The position numbers and the translations under genes were made by a program. Below are positions 43,735 through 50,895 of a DNA stretch of 64,000 nucleotides, in pieces; position 1 is the first letter of the stretch, and each line of letters begins with the position of its first letter. A model generated the notes under the pieces. That model had not been told where the DNA came from, ran no database searches, and was given only the letters and a program-made list of their open reading frames with translations. Origin of the DNA: Patiriisocius_A hiemis (lineage in GTDB: Bacteria > Bacteroidota > Bacteroidia > Flavobacteriales > Flavobacteriaceae); NCBI RefSeq assembly GCF_031846325.1, contig NZ_JAVRHZ010000001.1, positions 744,001 to 808,000 of the forward strand. Direction: 5' to 3'.

Positions 43735-45039
43735 CTATTTTACAAGTTCTGCATATAAATCAAAGTCTTCTGCAGCTGTAACTTTTACATTGAAAAACTC
43801 TCCCGTTCGTAAATACCCATCTTCAGCGTTAATTAAAACTTCATTATCTACATCAGGGCTATCAAATTCTGTTCTTCCTACATAATACCCGCCTTCTTTT
43901 CTATCTATTACAACTTTAAATTCTTTTCCTATTTTTTCTTGATTAAGTTCCCAAGAAATCTGAGATTGAATTTCCATGATTTTATTAGAGCGTTCCATTT
44001 TAACTTCTTCTGGCACATCATCTTCAAGATTATAGGCATGTGTGTTTTCTTCATGAGAATAAGTAAAGCAACCAAGACGTTCAAAACGCATTTCTTGCAC
44101 CCAATCTTTTAGTGTTTCAAAATCTTCTTCGGTTTCTCCTGGATACCCAACAATTAGTGTGGTACGTATTGCCATTTCTGGTACAGCTGCTCTAAACTCT
44201 TTTAATAGCTTGGTTGTCTTGGTTTTTGTAGTACCGCGACGCATAGACTTTAATATTGGGTCTGCAATATGCTGAAGAGGGATATCTATATAATTACAAA
44301 CTTTTGGTTCGTTTCGCATTACATCAAGCACATCCATAGGGAAACCAGTTGGGAATGCATAATGTAATCTAATCCATTCTATTCCTTCAACTTTAACAAG
44401 TTTTTTGAGTAATTCAGCAAGGTTTCTTTTTTTATACAAGTCTAAACCATAGTAGGTTAGGTCCTGTGCGATTAAAATAAGCTCTTTAACTCCTTCTGCA
44501 GCTAACTTTTCAGCCTCAATAACTAAATCCTCCATAGGAGTAGATTTATGTTTTCCTCGCATCAATGGAATTGCACAAAAGGAACAAGGGCGGTCACAAC
44601 CTTCAGCTATTTTTAAATACGCATAATTTTTTGGAGTAGTTGTTAACCGTTCTCCTACAAGCTCATGCTTATAATCTGCTCCTAAAGCTTTTAATAGACT
44701 AGGTAGTTCTGTTGTACCAAAATACTGATCCACATTTGGAATCTCTTTTTCTAAATCTGGCTTATATCTTTCTGAGAGGCATCCAGTAACAAAAACCTTA
44801 TCTACAATACCTTCTTCTTTTTTAGTAACATACTCTAAAATAGTATTTACACTTTCCTCCTTAGCATTTGCTATAAAACCACATGTGTTAATAACAACAA
44901 CATTACCTTCTTCTTCATGAACAACTTCTTTGTTATTGGCTTTAAGTTGTCCCATAAGAACTTCACTATCATACACATTTTTGGAGCATCCTAAAGTGAC
45001 TACATTAATCTTGTTCTTTTTTACTGTTTTTGTTCTCAT
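43735..45039 (-). CDS. rimO: Ribosomal protein uS12 methylthiotransferase (RimO)
   Basis: RimO adds a methylthio group to an Asp of ribosomal protein S12. The 434-residue protein has the N-terminal MTTase domain (VVTLGCSKNVYDSEVLMGQL, INTCGFIANAKEESVN), the radical-SAM cluster motif EGCDRPCSFCAIPLMRG and a C-terminal TRAM domain. The first Cys in TLGCSKN and those in NTCGF and TGCLSE form the second iron-sulfur site. It lies downstream of ftsY and a small membrane protein in a run of translation-related genes. Confidence 0.96.
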   Translation of the reverse strand: MRTKTVKKNKINVVTLGCSKNVYDSEVLMGQLKANNKEVVHEEEGNVVVINTCGFIANAKEESVNTILEYVTKKEEGIVDKVFVTGCLSERYKPDLEKEIPNVDQYFGTTELPSLLKALGADYKHELVGERLTTTPKNYAYLKIAEGCDRPCSFCAIPLMRGKHKSTPMEDLVIEAEKLAAEGVKELILIAQDLTYYGLDLYKKRNLAELLKKLVKVEGIEWIRLHYAFPTGFPMDVLDVMRNEPKVCNYIDIPLQHIADPILKSMRRGTTKTKTTKLLKEFRAAVPEMAIRTTLIVGYPGETEEDFETLKDWVQEMRFERLGCFTYSHEENTHAYNLEDDVPEEVKMERSNKIMEIQSQISWELNQEKIGKEFKVVIDRKEGGYYVGRTEFDSPDVDNEVLINAEDGYLRTGEFFNVKVTAAEDFDLYAELVK

Positions 45040-45070
45040 AATACAAAGGTACGTCTATACTATTTTTAGT

Positions 45071-45409
45071 TTATGATTGATATGGATTAATTTCCATTAA
45101 GAATAAGTATAATAGAAATTGTAATATTAGAAAAACTAGTATTGATACTGGAATAATCCAAAAACTGTTTTTTTGAAGATTAGTATTTTTTATACATTTC
45201 CAATAGAAATAACTAATTATTAACCAATAAGGAAGTAGAAAGAAATAAGGGAAACTTAAATAGTACTTTAAATATGACGGAATTAAAGGGTTTTGAGTTG
45301 CAGTAAATGCTTCAATTATCTTATATGCAATACTTAAGGCTTGAAAGCAAGCAAACAAAAAAAATAGCCTTGTAATAATATCCTTCCACCAAAATGATAT
45401 CCTAAACAT
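45071..45409 (-). CDS. Small membrane protein between ftsY and rimO
   Basis: The 112-residue protein has about three hydrophobic helices (LFFLFACFQALSIAYKII, FPYFFLLPYWLIISYFYW, PVSILVFLILQFLLYLF) and no signal peptide. I recognise no family. It lies nine bases after the ftsY stop and 31 before rimO. Its coding pattern is plausible but gives no function. Confidence 0.68.
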   Translation of the reverse strand: MFRISFWWKDIITRLFFLFACFQALSIAYKIIEAFTATQNPLIPSYLKYYLSFPYFFLLPYWLIISYFYWKCIKNTNLQKNSFWIIPVSILVFLILQFLLYLFLMEINPYQS

Positions 45410-45418
45410 TTAAGCTAA

Positions 45419-46375
45419 TTATTTGAAGAAGGAATCCACAAACTCAAATTTGTTGAATACTTGTAAATCTTCTATCCCCTCTCCTACACCAATATATTTT
45501 ACTGGTATTTGAAATTGATCACTAATACCTATTACTACACCTCCCTTGGCTGTTCCATCTAGCTTAGTAACTGCTAATGAAGTAACCTCTGTTGCTGCAG
45601 TAAACTGTTTTGCTTGTTCAAAAGCATTTTGACCTGTAGAACCATCTAAAACTAATAACACATCATGAGGCGCATCTGGCACTACTTTTTGCATTACGCG
45701 TTTAACCTTAGTAAGCTCATTCATTAAATTTACTTTATTGTGGAGACGACCAGCCGTATCAATAATTACCACATCTGCATTTTGATTAACAGCACTTTGT
45801 AAAGTGTCGAAAGCTACACTAGCTGGGTCACTTCCCATAGCTTGTTTTACTATAGGGACCTCTGTTCTATCTGCCCAGACTTGTAGTTGGTCTATCGCTG
45901 CTGCACGAAATGTATCTGCTGCTCCTAAAACCACTTTTTTTTCAGCATTTTTAAATTGATGTGCAAGTTTACCAATAGTTGTTGTCTTCCCTACTCCATT
46001 TACACCAACTACCATAATAACATGAGGTCCATTTTCATGAACAGGAATTTCAAAAGTACTTGCATTACCACTATCTACTTCACTTAATAATCCAGCAATT
46101 TCTTCTCTAAGGATTTCATTAAGCTCATCTGTGCCAAGATATTTATCTTTTGCTACACGTGCTTCTATACGCTCAATAATTTTTAATGTAGTATTTACTC
46201 CTACATCACTAGACACCAACACCTCTTCTAGGTTATCCAGTACGTCATCGTCTACTTTGCTTTTTCCAGCAACTGCTTTCCCCAATTTTTCAAAAAAAGA
46301 AGTTTTAGATTTCTCCAATCCTTTGTCTAAGGTTTCTTTTTTTTCTTTACTGAATATTTTTTTAAATAAACTCAT
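45419..46375 (-). CDS. ftsY: Signal recognition particle receptor FtsY
   Basis: FtsY docks the SRP-ribosome complex to the membrane and hydrolyses GTP. The 318-residue protein has a short charged N-terminus (no long acidic A domain as in Escherichia coli), an N domain, and the NG GTPase with GVNGVGKTTTIGKLAHQ (P-loop), AADTFRAAAIDQLQ, VIIDTAGRL, TKLDGTAKGG and GVGEGIEDLQVF. It follows the DUF4295 gene after 158 bases that hold a terminator and a repeat-like element, and precedes rimO in the minus-strand cluster. Confidence 0.96.
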   Translation of the reverse strand: MSLFKKIFSKEKKETLDKGLEKSKTSFFEKLGKAVAGKSKVDDDVLDNLEEVLVSSDVGVNTTLKIIERIEARVAKDKYLGTDELNEILREEIAGLLSEVDSGNASTFEIPVHENGPHVIMVVGVNGVGKTTTIGKLAHQFKNAEKKVVLGAADTFRAAAIDQLQVWADRTEVPIVKQAMGSDPASVAFDTLQSAVNQNADVVIIDTAGRLHNKVNLMNELTKVKRVMQKVVPDAPHDVLLVLDGSTGQNAFEQAKQFTAATEVTSLAVTKLDGTAKGGVVIGISDQFQIPVKYIGVGEGIEDLQVFNKFEFVDSFFK

Positions 46376-46405
46376 CTATAAGTATAATTAAATACGGTTA
46401 CTTAT

Positions 46406-46474
46406 GCGTAAGGGATTGAAACAAGCTACCTTGTAGCGTTGAAAGCCCGACCACGTAATAACGTGGTTACGCCC
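46406..46474 (-). repeat. Repeat-like structured intergenic element
   Basis: On the minus strand the element reads GGGCGTAACCACG, a small hairpin (46450-46456 with 46461-46467), then GTCGGGCTTTCAACGC, a second mini-hairpin (46421-46425 with 46430-46434), and CAATCCCTTACGC at the far end. I recall dispersed intergenic elements of the pattern GGGCG-hairpin-GTCGGGCTTTC...CAATCCCTxACGC from other Flavobacteriia. Only one copy is in this window, so being a repeat is inference. No function is known to me. Confidence 0.5.
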
Positions 46475-46486
46475 AAAAATACGAAA

Positions 46487-46510
46487 AGCCACTCTTGAAA
46501 AAAAGTGGCT
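46487..46510 (-). terminator. Hairpin terminator before ftsY
   Basis: AGCCACT (46487-46493) pairs with AGTGGCT (46504-46510), followed on the minus strand by TTTTCGTATTTTT. It lies 24 bases after the stop of the DUF4295 gene and may end the ribosomal protein transcript. Confidence 0.65.
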
Positions 46511-46533
46511 CTTACGATATATTTTTTTACTAA

Positions 46534-46686
46534 TTACTTTTTGTTTAACCAGTCGTTAACTTGGTCTGGAGCCATTATAGACTCTACAAAAGTATAGGCT
46601 CCTGTCTTAGGCGATTTTACCATTTTTATTGCTTTGGTAAGACGCTTAGATCCTGTTTGTAATGATGCTACTGATTTTTTTGCCAT
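46534..46686 (-). CDS. DUF4295 small basic ribosomal protein (bL38 candidate)
   Basis: The 50-residue basic protein is read as MAKKSVASLQTGSKRLTKAI and ends APDQVNDWLNKK. This is the DUF4295 family, confined to Bacteroidota, and I recall it as the ribosomal protein bL38 seen in Flavobacterium ribosome structures. It lies directly after rpmG, consistent with a large-subunit role. The A of its ATG is the last base of a small hairpin, and a second hairpin precedes it (see 46686-46722). Confidence 0.88.
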   Translation of the reverse strand: MAKKSVASLQTGSKRLTKAIKMVKSPKTGAYTFVESIMAPDQVNDWLNKK

Positions 46687-46722
46687 GATAAACTTGTTTA
46701 TCATTCTCGCTAGGGCGAGAAT
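46686..46722 (-). promoter_or_regulatory. Two tandem hairpins filling the rpmG to DUF4295 gap
   Basis: On the minus strand ATTCTCGC/GCGAGAAT (46703-46710 with 46715-46722) and TGATAAAC/GTTTATCA (46686-46693 with 46696-46703) form two perfect eight-base stems that meet at 46703. The second includes the A of the DUF4295 start codon. They fill nearly all of the 41 bases between rpmG and the DUF4295 gene. A role in translation control or mRNA processing is inference. Confidence 0.55.
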
Positions 46723-46727
46723 ATAAA

Positions 46728-46910
46728 TTACTTAATTTCTTTATGAACAGTCATTTTCTTTAAGATTGGGTTAAATTTCTTTAACTCCATTCTATCTGGT
46801 GTGTTCTTTTTATTTTTTGTAGTGATATAGCGAGAAGTTCCTGGTTTACCAGACTCTTTGTGCTCTGTACACTCTAAAATCACTTGTACTCTGTTTCCTT
46901 TTTTAGCCAT
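46728..46910 (-). CDS. rpmG: 50S ribosomal protein L33
   Basis: The 60-residue basic protein matches L33 (VQVILECTEHKES, YITTKNKKNTPDRMELKKFN). It lacks the full set of zinc-binding Cys, so it is the zinc-free form. It follows rpmB by 28 bases and precedes DUF4295 by 41 bases. This rpmB-rpmG-DUF4295-ftsY order is conserved in Bacteroidota. Confidence 0.97.
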   Translation of the reverse strand: MAKKGNRVQVILECTEHKESGKPGTSRYITTKNKKNTPDRMELKKFNPILKKMTVHKEIK

Positions 46911-46938
46911 GATACTAGACTTTTATGGTTTGCAGTAA

Positions 46939-47178
46939 TTACTTAGTAAGATACCCTTTTTCGCGAGCTTCTTTAATTACGGCAGAAATTCCTTTTTTAT
47001 TAATATTTTTTAATGCTGAAGTTGAAACCTTAAGTGTAATCCACTTATCTTCTTCAGGGATATAAAAACGCTTTTTCATTAAGTTTACATCAAACTTGCG
47101 TTTTGTTTTATTCATCGCGTGAGAAACGTTGTTTCCAACCATTGCTCTCTTTCCAGTAAGTTCACAAACTCTAGACAT
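46939..47178 (-). CDS. rpmB: 50S ribosomal protein L28
   Basis: The 79-residue basic protein matches L28 (MSRVCELTGKRAMVGNNVSH, NKTKRKFDVNLMKKRFYIP). It is the first ribosomal gene of the small cluster, 77 bases downstream of cinA, with a short AT-rich leader. Confidence 0.97.
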   Translation of the reverse strand: MSRVCELTGKRAMVGNNVSHAMNKTKRKFDVNLMKKRFYIPEEDKWITLKVSTSALKNINKKGISAVIKEAREKGYLTK

Positions 47179-47255
47179 TATATTACCTTTAAATTGTTAT
47201 TTTTAAACAGGCTGCAAATTTAGAAAAATTTATTGGTATGACCAACAAAAGAATT

Positions 47256-48503
47256 TTAGTTTTTCAAAATTTCTTTTAAGAGTAATTCAAAGCTTTTATT
47301 TGTTGCTTTTTTTATTACTCTTTCTCTAGGCTTTCCAAACTTAAATTTTTGAGAAAAAATGTGGTCTGGAGTTGCTATAGCAATATAAACAGTTCCTACC
47401 TCATCAACAGCATCACCTTTGGTTGGACCAGCAATACCAGTAGTAGCAATAGCGTAATCTGACCCAAAGAGTTTTTTAGATTGTGAAGCCATAGCTTGAG
47501 CTACAGGAGCACTCACAACTGTATGCTTGTTTATAATTTCTGGGTCTATTTTTAAAATATTTACTTTCTGTTGTGTTTCATAAGGAACAATAGTCCCTTT
47601 TAAAAATTGAGAGGCACCAGGTCTTGAGGTAAGCTCCTGTGCTATAGAACCTCCTGTACAACTTTCGGCAACGCAAAGTGTTTGATTGGATTTTACTAGA
47701 ATTTTACCAATTCGCTCAACAATTGTTGTTTCATTTTCATAACCAACTGAAATGTCTTGTAGCATTTTTTCCAAAAGACTCATTTGCTTGTCAACACTTT
47801 TTTCAAGTATCTCTTGGTTTGTTCCAGTAGAGGATAAACGCAGGCGAACTCTCCCTAAAGAAGGCAAGTATGCTAACTTAATTGATTGAGGCAGTGCTTC
47901 TTCCCAATCCTTAATACGTTCTTGTATTTCGCTCTCTCCCATCCCATACGTAAGCAAAGTTTTGTGGTAGATGAAGGGTGTTTTAAAGCGCTTAATAACT
48001 CTTGGGAGCACTTCGTTAATCAACAATGATTTCATCTCATAGGGAACCCCTGGCATAGATACATATACTGTGTCATTTTTATCAAACCACATTCCAGGAG
48101 CAGTACCGTGTATATTTCTTAAAACTGTTGCTGTTGACGGTACCATAGCTTGCATCAAGTTTGATGGTAGCGGCTCTCTATCAACATAATTCTTAAAAAT
48201 ATGCTTGATATTTTCTAGTACTTCCTTATTTTCAACTAGGGTATCATTAAAGTACTCACAAAAAGTTTGCTTTGTAATATCGTCTTTAGTGGGACCAAGA
48301 CCTCCAGTAACTAAAACTAGATCTACCCTAGAGGCTGCAGTACTAAGTGCATCTAAAATATGGTCTCTATCATCTTGAATAGAAGTAATTTGATATACCT
48401 GAATACCTACTTTATTGAGCTCGGCACTCATAAATGCAGAGTTGGTATCTACTATTTGCCCAATAAGAATTTCGTCACCAATGGTGATTATTTCTGCAAG
48501 CAT
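47256..48503 (-). CDS. cinA: CinA-family protein (NMN deamidase/ADP-ribose pyrophosphatase type)
   Basis: The 415-residue protein has an N-terminal MoaB/MoCF-like domain (IITIGDEILIGQIVDTNSAF, LVTGGLGPTKDDITKQ, SMPGVPYEM) and a C-terminal CinA domain (VAESCTGGSIAQELTS, VVSAPVAQAMA, AIATTGIAGPTKGDA), the usual layout. The C-terminal domain deamidates nicotinamide mononucleotide, and the N-terminal domain cleaves ADP-ribose in some members. It starts three bases after the Hpt gene and forms part of the long minus-strand run. Confidence 0.95.
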   Translation of the reverse strand: MLAEIITIGDEILIGQIVDTNSAFMSAELNKVGIQVYQITSIQDDRDHILDALSTAASRVDLVLVTGGLGPTKDDITKQTFCEYFNDTLVENKEVLENIKHIFKNYVDREPLPSNLMQAMVPSTATVLRNIHGTAPGMWFDKNDTVYVSMPGVPYEMKSLLINEVLPRVIKRFKTPFIYHKTLLTYGMGESEIQERIKDWEEALPQSIKLAYLPSLGRVRLRLSSTGTNQEILEKSVDKQMSLLEKMLQDISVGYENETTIVERIGKILVKSNQTLCVAESCTGGSIAQELTSRPGASQFLKGTIVPYETQQKVNILKIDPEIINKHTVVSAPVAQAMASQSKKLFGSDYAIATTGIAGPTKGDAVDEVGTVYIAIATPDHIFSQKFKFGKPRERVIKKATNKSFELLLKEILKN

Positions 48504-48506
48504 ATA

Positions 48507-48842
48507 TTAAAAGTCTTCTTTAAGCTCTTCAAAAACAGCATTAAGGGTAGTTACAACTTTGTCTACTGTTGCCTCAATAGAACTTACGCTTTTTGAAGTA
48601 TCTGTCCATGCTTCGATACTTTTAATATCCTTCATAATGTTAATTCCAAACATTTCTATATTTGGTTTCATTTTATGTGCAAATTGATATGTAAGCTCCT
48701 TATTATCATTACTAACTGCTTCTTCCAATGAAGCCAAGTCAGGAGGTATTTCTTCTAAAAAAGCAGCTACTACTACCGATGCAAAATCTTCATCTCCACC
48801 TGCAACTTCTAGTATGCTTTCTCTTGAATAATGTTTGTTCAT
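48507..48842 (-). CDS. Stand-alone Hpt-domain phosphotransfer protein
   Basis: The 111-residue helical protein has the histidine phosphotransfer motif FAHKMKPNIEMFG, with the His at about 56. It has no kinase or receiver domain. Such single Hpt proteins relay phosphate from a hybrid kinase to a response regulator. No partner lies in this operon (FAH, exonuclease, CinA), so its circuit is elsewhere. It abuts the FAH gene and precedes cinA by three bases. Confidence 0.85.
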   Translation of the reverse strand: MNKHYSRESILEVAGGDEDFASVVVAAFLEEIPPDLASLEEAVSNDNKELTYQFAHKMKPNIEMFGINIMKDIKSIEAWTDTSKSVSSIEATVDKVVTTLNAVFEELKEDF

Positions 48843-49454
48843 TTATTTAATTTTAATAGAAAAGAGTTCTTTTTCTTGGATGTACCCTTTTAAAACATCA
48901 TTAGCAGAAACACTACTTACACCTGCTGGTGTTCCTGTAAATATAATATCTCCAATCTTTAAAGTAAAATATTTTGAAATATATTCGATTAACTCATCTA
49001 TCTTCCACAATAGCAATGAGGTGTTGCCTTTCTGTACTATAGCACCATTCTTTTCTAGAGAGAAATCGATATCATCTACGCTTTTAAACGAATCTTTAGG
49101 CAAAAAATTACCTATTACTGCTGCACCATCAAAAGCTTTTGCCTTTTCCCAAGGTAATCCCTTCGCTTTTAATTGAGTTTGTAAATCTCTAGCCGTAAAA
49201 TCTATACCTAAGCCTATTTCGTTATAATACTTATGAGCAAATTTTTTATTAATATGTTTACCAATCCTATTAATCTTAACCAAAACTTCTACTTCGTGAT
49301 GTACATCGTTGGAGAAATCTGGAATGAAAAAAGGCTGTTTTTTTAATAGAATAGAAGTATCTGGTTTTAAAAATAAAACAGGATGATCTGGCCTCTCGTT
49401 ATTGAGTTCTTTAATATGAGCGGCATAATTTCTTCCTACACAAATAATTTTCAT
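48843..49454 (-). CDS. Fumarylacetoacetate hydrolase (FAH)-family protein
   Basis: The 203-residue protein matches the FAHD1/YcgM group: IICVGRNYAAHIKEL, HHEVEVLVKI, GIDFTARDLQTQLKAKG, WEKAKAFDGAA and the C-terminal IIFTGTPAGVS. Members act as acylpyruvate hydrolases or oxaloacetate decarboxylases. The acidic metal ligands appear in the HHEVE and IDFTARD blocks. It lies one base from the exonuclease gene and abuts the Hpt gene, so it is one cistron of a tight operon. Confidence 0.92.
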   Translation of the reverse strand: MKIICVGRNYAAHIKELNNERPDHPVLFLKPDTSILLKKQPFFIPDFSNDVHHEVEVLVKINRIGKHINKKFAHKYYNEIGLGIDFTARDLQTQLKAKGLPWEKAKAFDGAAVIGNFLPKDSFKSVDDIDFSLEKNGAIVQKGNTSLLLWKIDELIEYISKYFTLKIGDIIFTGTPAGVSSVSANDVLKGYIQEKELFSIKIK

Positions 49455-49455
49455 A

Positions 49456-50229
49456 CTACAGCTTATTGTTAAGTTTGCTCAATTTTATTCTTGTTAACAC
49501 CTTTTTTGTGTAAAGAGGAAAGTCTGCATTTAGCAACCAACCAAAATAGCCTGGCTCTTTCTCTAGAACTTCTTCAACTAATTTTCCTTTGTGTTTACCA
49601 AAAGCAAAAATCTCTCTCTTATTTTTATCGTAGCCAATATAACCAGCAAAATCAACAAAGTTTTTATGCGCACTAAAGCTAGCTAGAAAATTAACATCGT
49701 TTTCTAAGTCTTCATATCTATCTAACTGAGATTTAAGAACCTCATAGGTTGCATTAGTATCAGCTTCTGCAGAGTGTGCATTTGTTAAGTCTTTATCACA
49801 ATAAAATTTATAAGCCGCCTCTAGGGTTCTTTTTTCTTTTTTATGAAAAATAGTCTGAACATCTACCGAGAGTGCTTTTTTTAAATCGAAATCTACTTCT
49901 GCACGTAACAGCTCTTCAGCAAGTAATGGGATATCAAATCTATTAGAATTATACCCTCCAAGATCACTATCTTTAATAAGGTTGTATACTTTTGGTGCTA
50001 GTTCTTTAAAAGTAGGCTCATTTACAACCATTTCATCTGTAATCCCGTGAACTGCTGTAGTTGCTTTAGGAATTGGAATCGTAGGGTTTACACGCCAAGT
50101 ATGACTCTCCTTATTCCCGTTGGGAAAAACTTTTAAAATAGAGATTTCTACTATCCTATCGTTTGCAACATTAACTCCGGTAGTTTCTAAATCAAAAAAA
50201 CAAATAGGTTTACTTAGCTTTAATTCCAT
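49456..50229 (-). CDS. 3'-5' exonuclease, DnaQ/DEDDh family
   Basis: The 257-residue protein has the DEDDh exonuclease motifs: Exo I CFFDLETTGVNVANDRIVEI, Exo II LGGYNSNRFDIPLLAEELL, and Exo III NAHSAEADTNATYEVL. A C-terminal extension of about 60 residues (FAFGKHKGKLVEEVLEKEPGYF is the visible block, given here as FGKHKGKLVEEVL) resembles the short domain of putative quorum-sensing-regulated or exodeoxyribonuclease X-C domains. It is the first gene of the long minus-strand run that ends with rimO. Confidence 0.9.
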   Translation of the reverse strand: MELKLSKPICFFDLETTGVNVANDRIVEISILKVFPNGNKESHTWRVNPTIPIPKATTAVHGITDEMVVNEPTFKELAPKVYNLIKDSDLGGYNSNRFDIPLLAEELLRAEVDFDLKKALSVDVQTIFHKKEKRTLEAAYKFYCDKDLTNAHSAEADTNATYEVLKSQLDRYEDLENDVNFLASFSAHKNFVDFAGYIGYDKNKREIFAFGKHKGKLVEEVLEKEPGYFGWLLNADFPLYTKKVLTRIKLSKLNNKL

Positions 50230-50262
50230 TGGTATAGTTTATGCTACAAAAATACTAATTCC

Positions 50263-50270
50263 TATTTTTG
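50263..50270 (+). promoter_or_regulatory. -7 box placed four bases before a start codon
   Basis: TATTTTTG is an exact TAnnTTTG match that ends four bases before the ATG at 50275. If active, transcription would start at or near the ATG, giving a leaderless mRNA. No TTG lies at the right distance upstream. Confidence 0.35.
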
Positions 50271-50274
50271 AACT

Positions 50275-50895
50275 ATGCATCAACAATTAAAATTTATTGT
50301 CCTGCTATTAATTATTATTCCTTTTAAGGGCTTTGCTCAAGAGGAAGAAGTTTTTATAGTCGAAAAGAAGCAAGGAAAACGAATTGTGCTAAGTGCAAAA
50401 AACACAACTAATGATAGCATAAATATTTTTCTATTAGTACATGCTGAAGGTTTTAGAAGAAGTTCTTCTGCTCCCATCATAAAAAACACACCGCCTAATA
50501 GTACTACCTATATGACTACTTTAATTGAAATTGAAGATACACCTTCAAGCTATAGGTATGATTTATATCTAAATGCCGAAAAAGAACCATTGGTGATAGA
50601 TTCTGAAAAAAAGATAAATGACATATCAAGTATTATTAAAGATCGAATTGTTCTTTTTGTTACGAAAGATTGTGACAAATGTATTGTTCTGGAAAACTTG
50701 CTAAAAAACAACAGAGTAACCTTTAAAGCTTTTGATATTTATCAGGATGAAGCACTCTACAAACAGTTTAAGAAATTTGTTCAAAAAGACCCAACACAAA
50801 CTATTACATTTAAACTTCCTCTAATCTGGAACAAGAGTTATGCGGTTTATGGATATGACAATCTAGAAAGTATCTTAGAAGAACTTACTAATTAA
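50275..50895 (+). CDS. Secreted protein with C-terminal glutaredoxin-like domain
   Basis: The 206-residue protein has a signal peptide (LLIIIPFKGFAQ), an N-terminal beta domain (about 25-115), and a C-terminal thioredoxin/glutaredoxin-like part with the redox motif DCDKCIVLENLLKNN (Cys pair CDKC) and VTFKAFDIYQDE, then LPLIWNKSYAVYGYDN, a possible cis-Pro block. It may be a periplasmic thiol-disulfide protein. I recognise no named family. It overlaps the convergent E2 gene by four bases. Confidence 0.78.
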   Translation: MHQQLKFIVLLLIIIPFKGFAQEEEVFIVEKKQGKRIVLSAKNTTNDSINIFLLVHAEGFRRSSSAPIIKNTPPNSTTYMTTLIEIEDTPSSYRYDLYLNAEKEPLVIDSEKKINDISSIIKDRIVLFVTKDCDKCIVLENLLKNNRVTFKAFDIYQDEALYKQFKKFVQKDPTQTITFKLPLIWNKSYAVYGYDNLESILEELTN

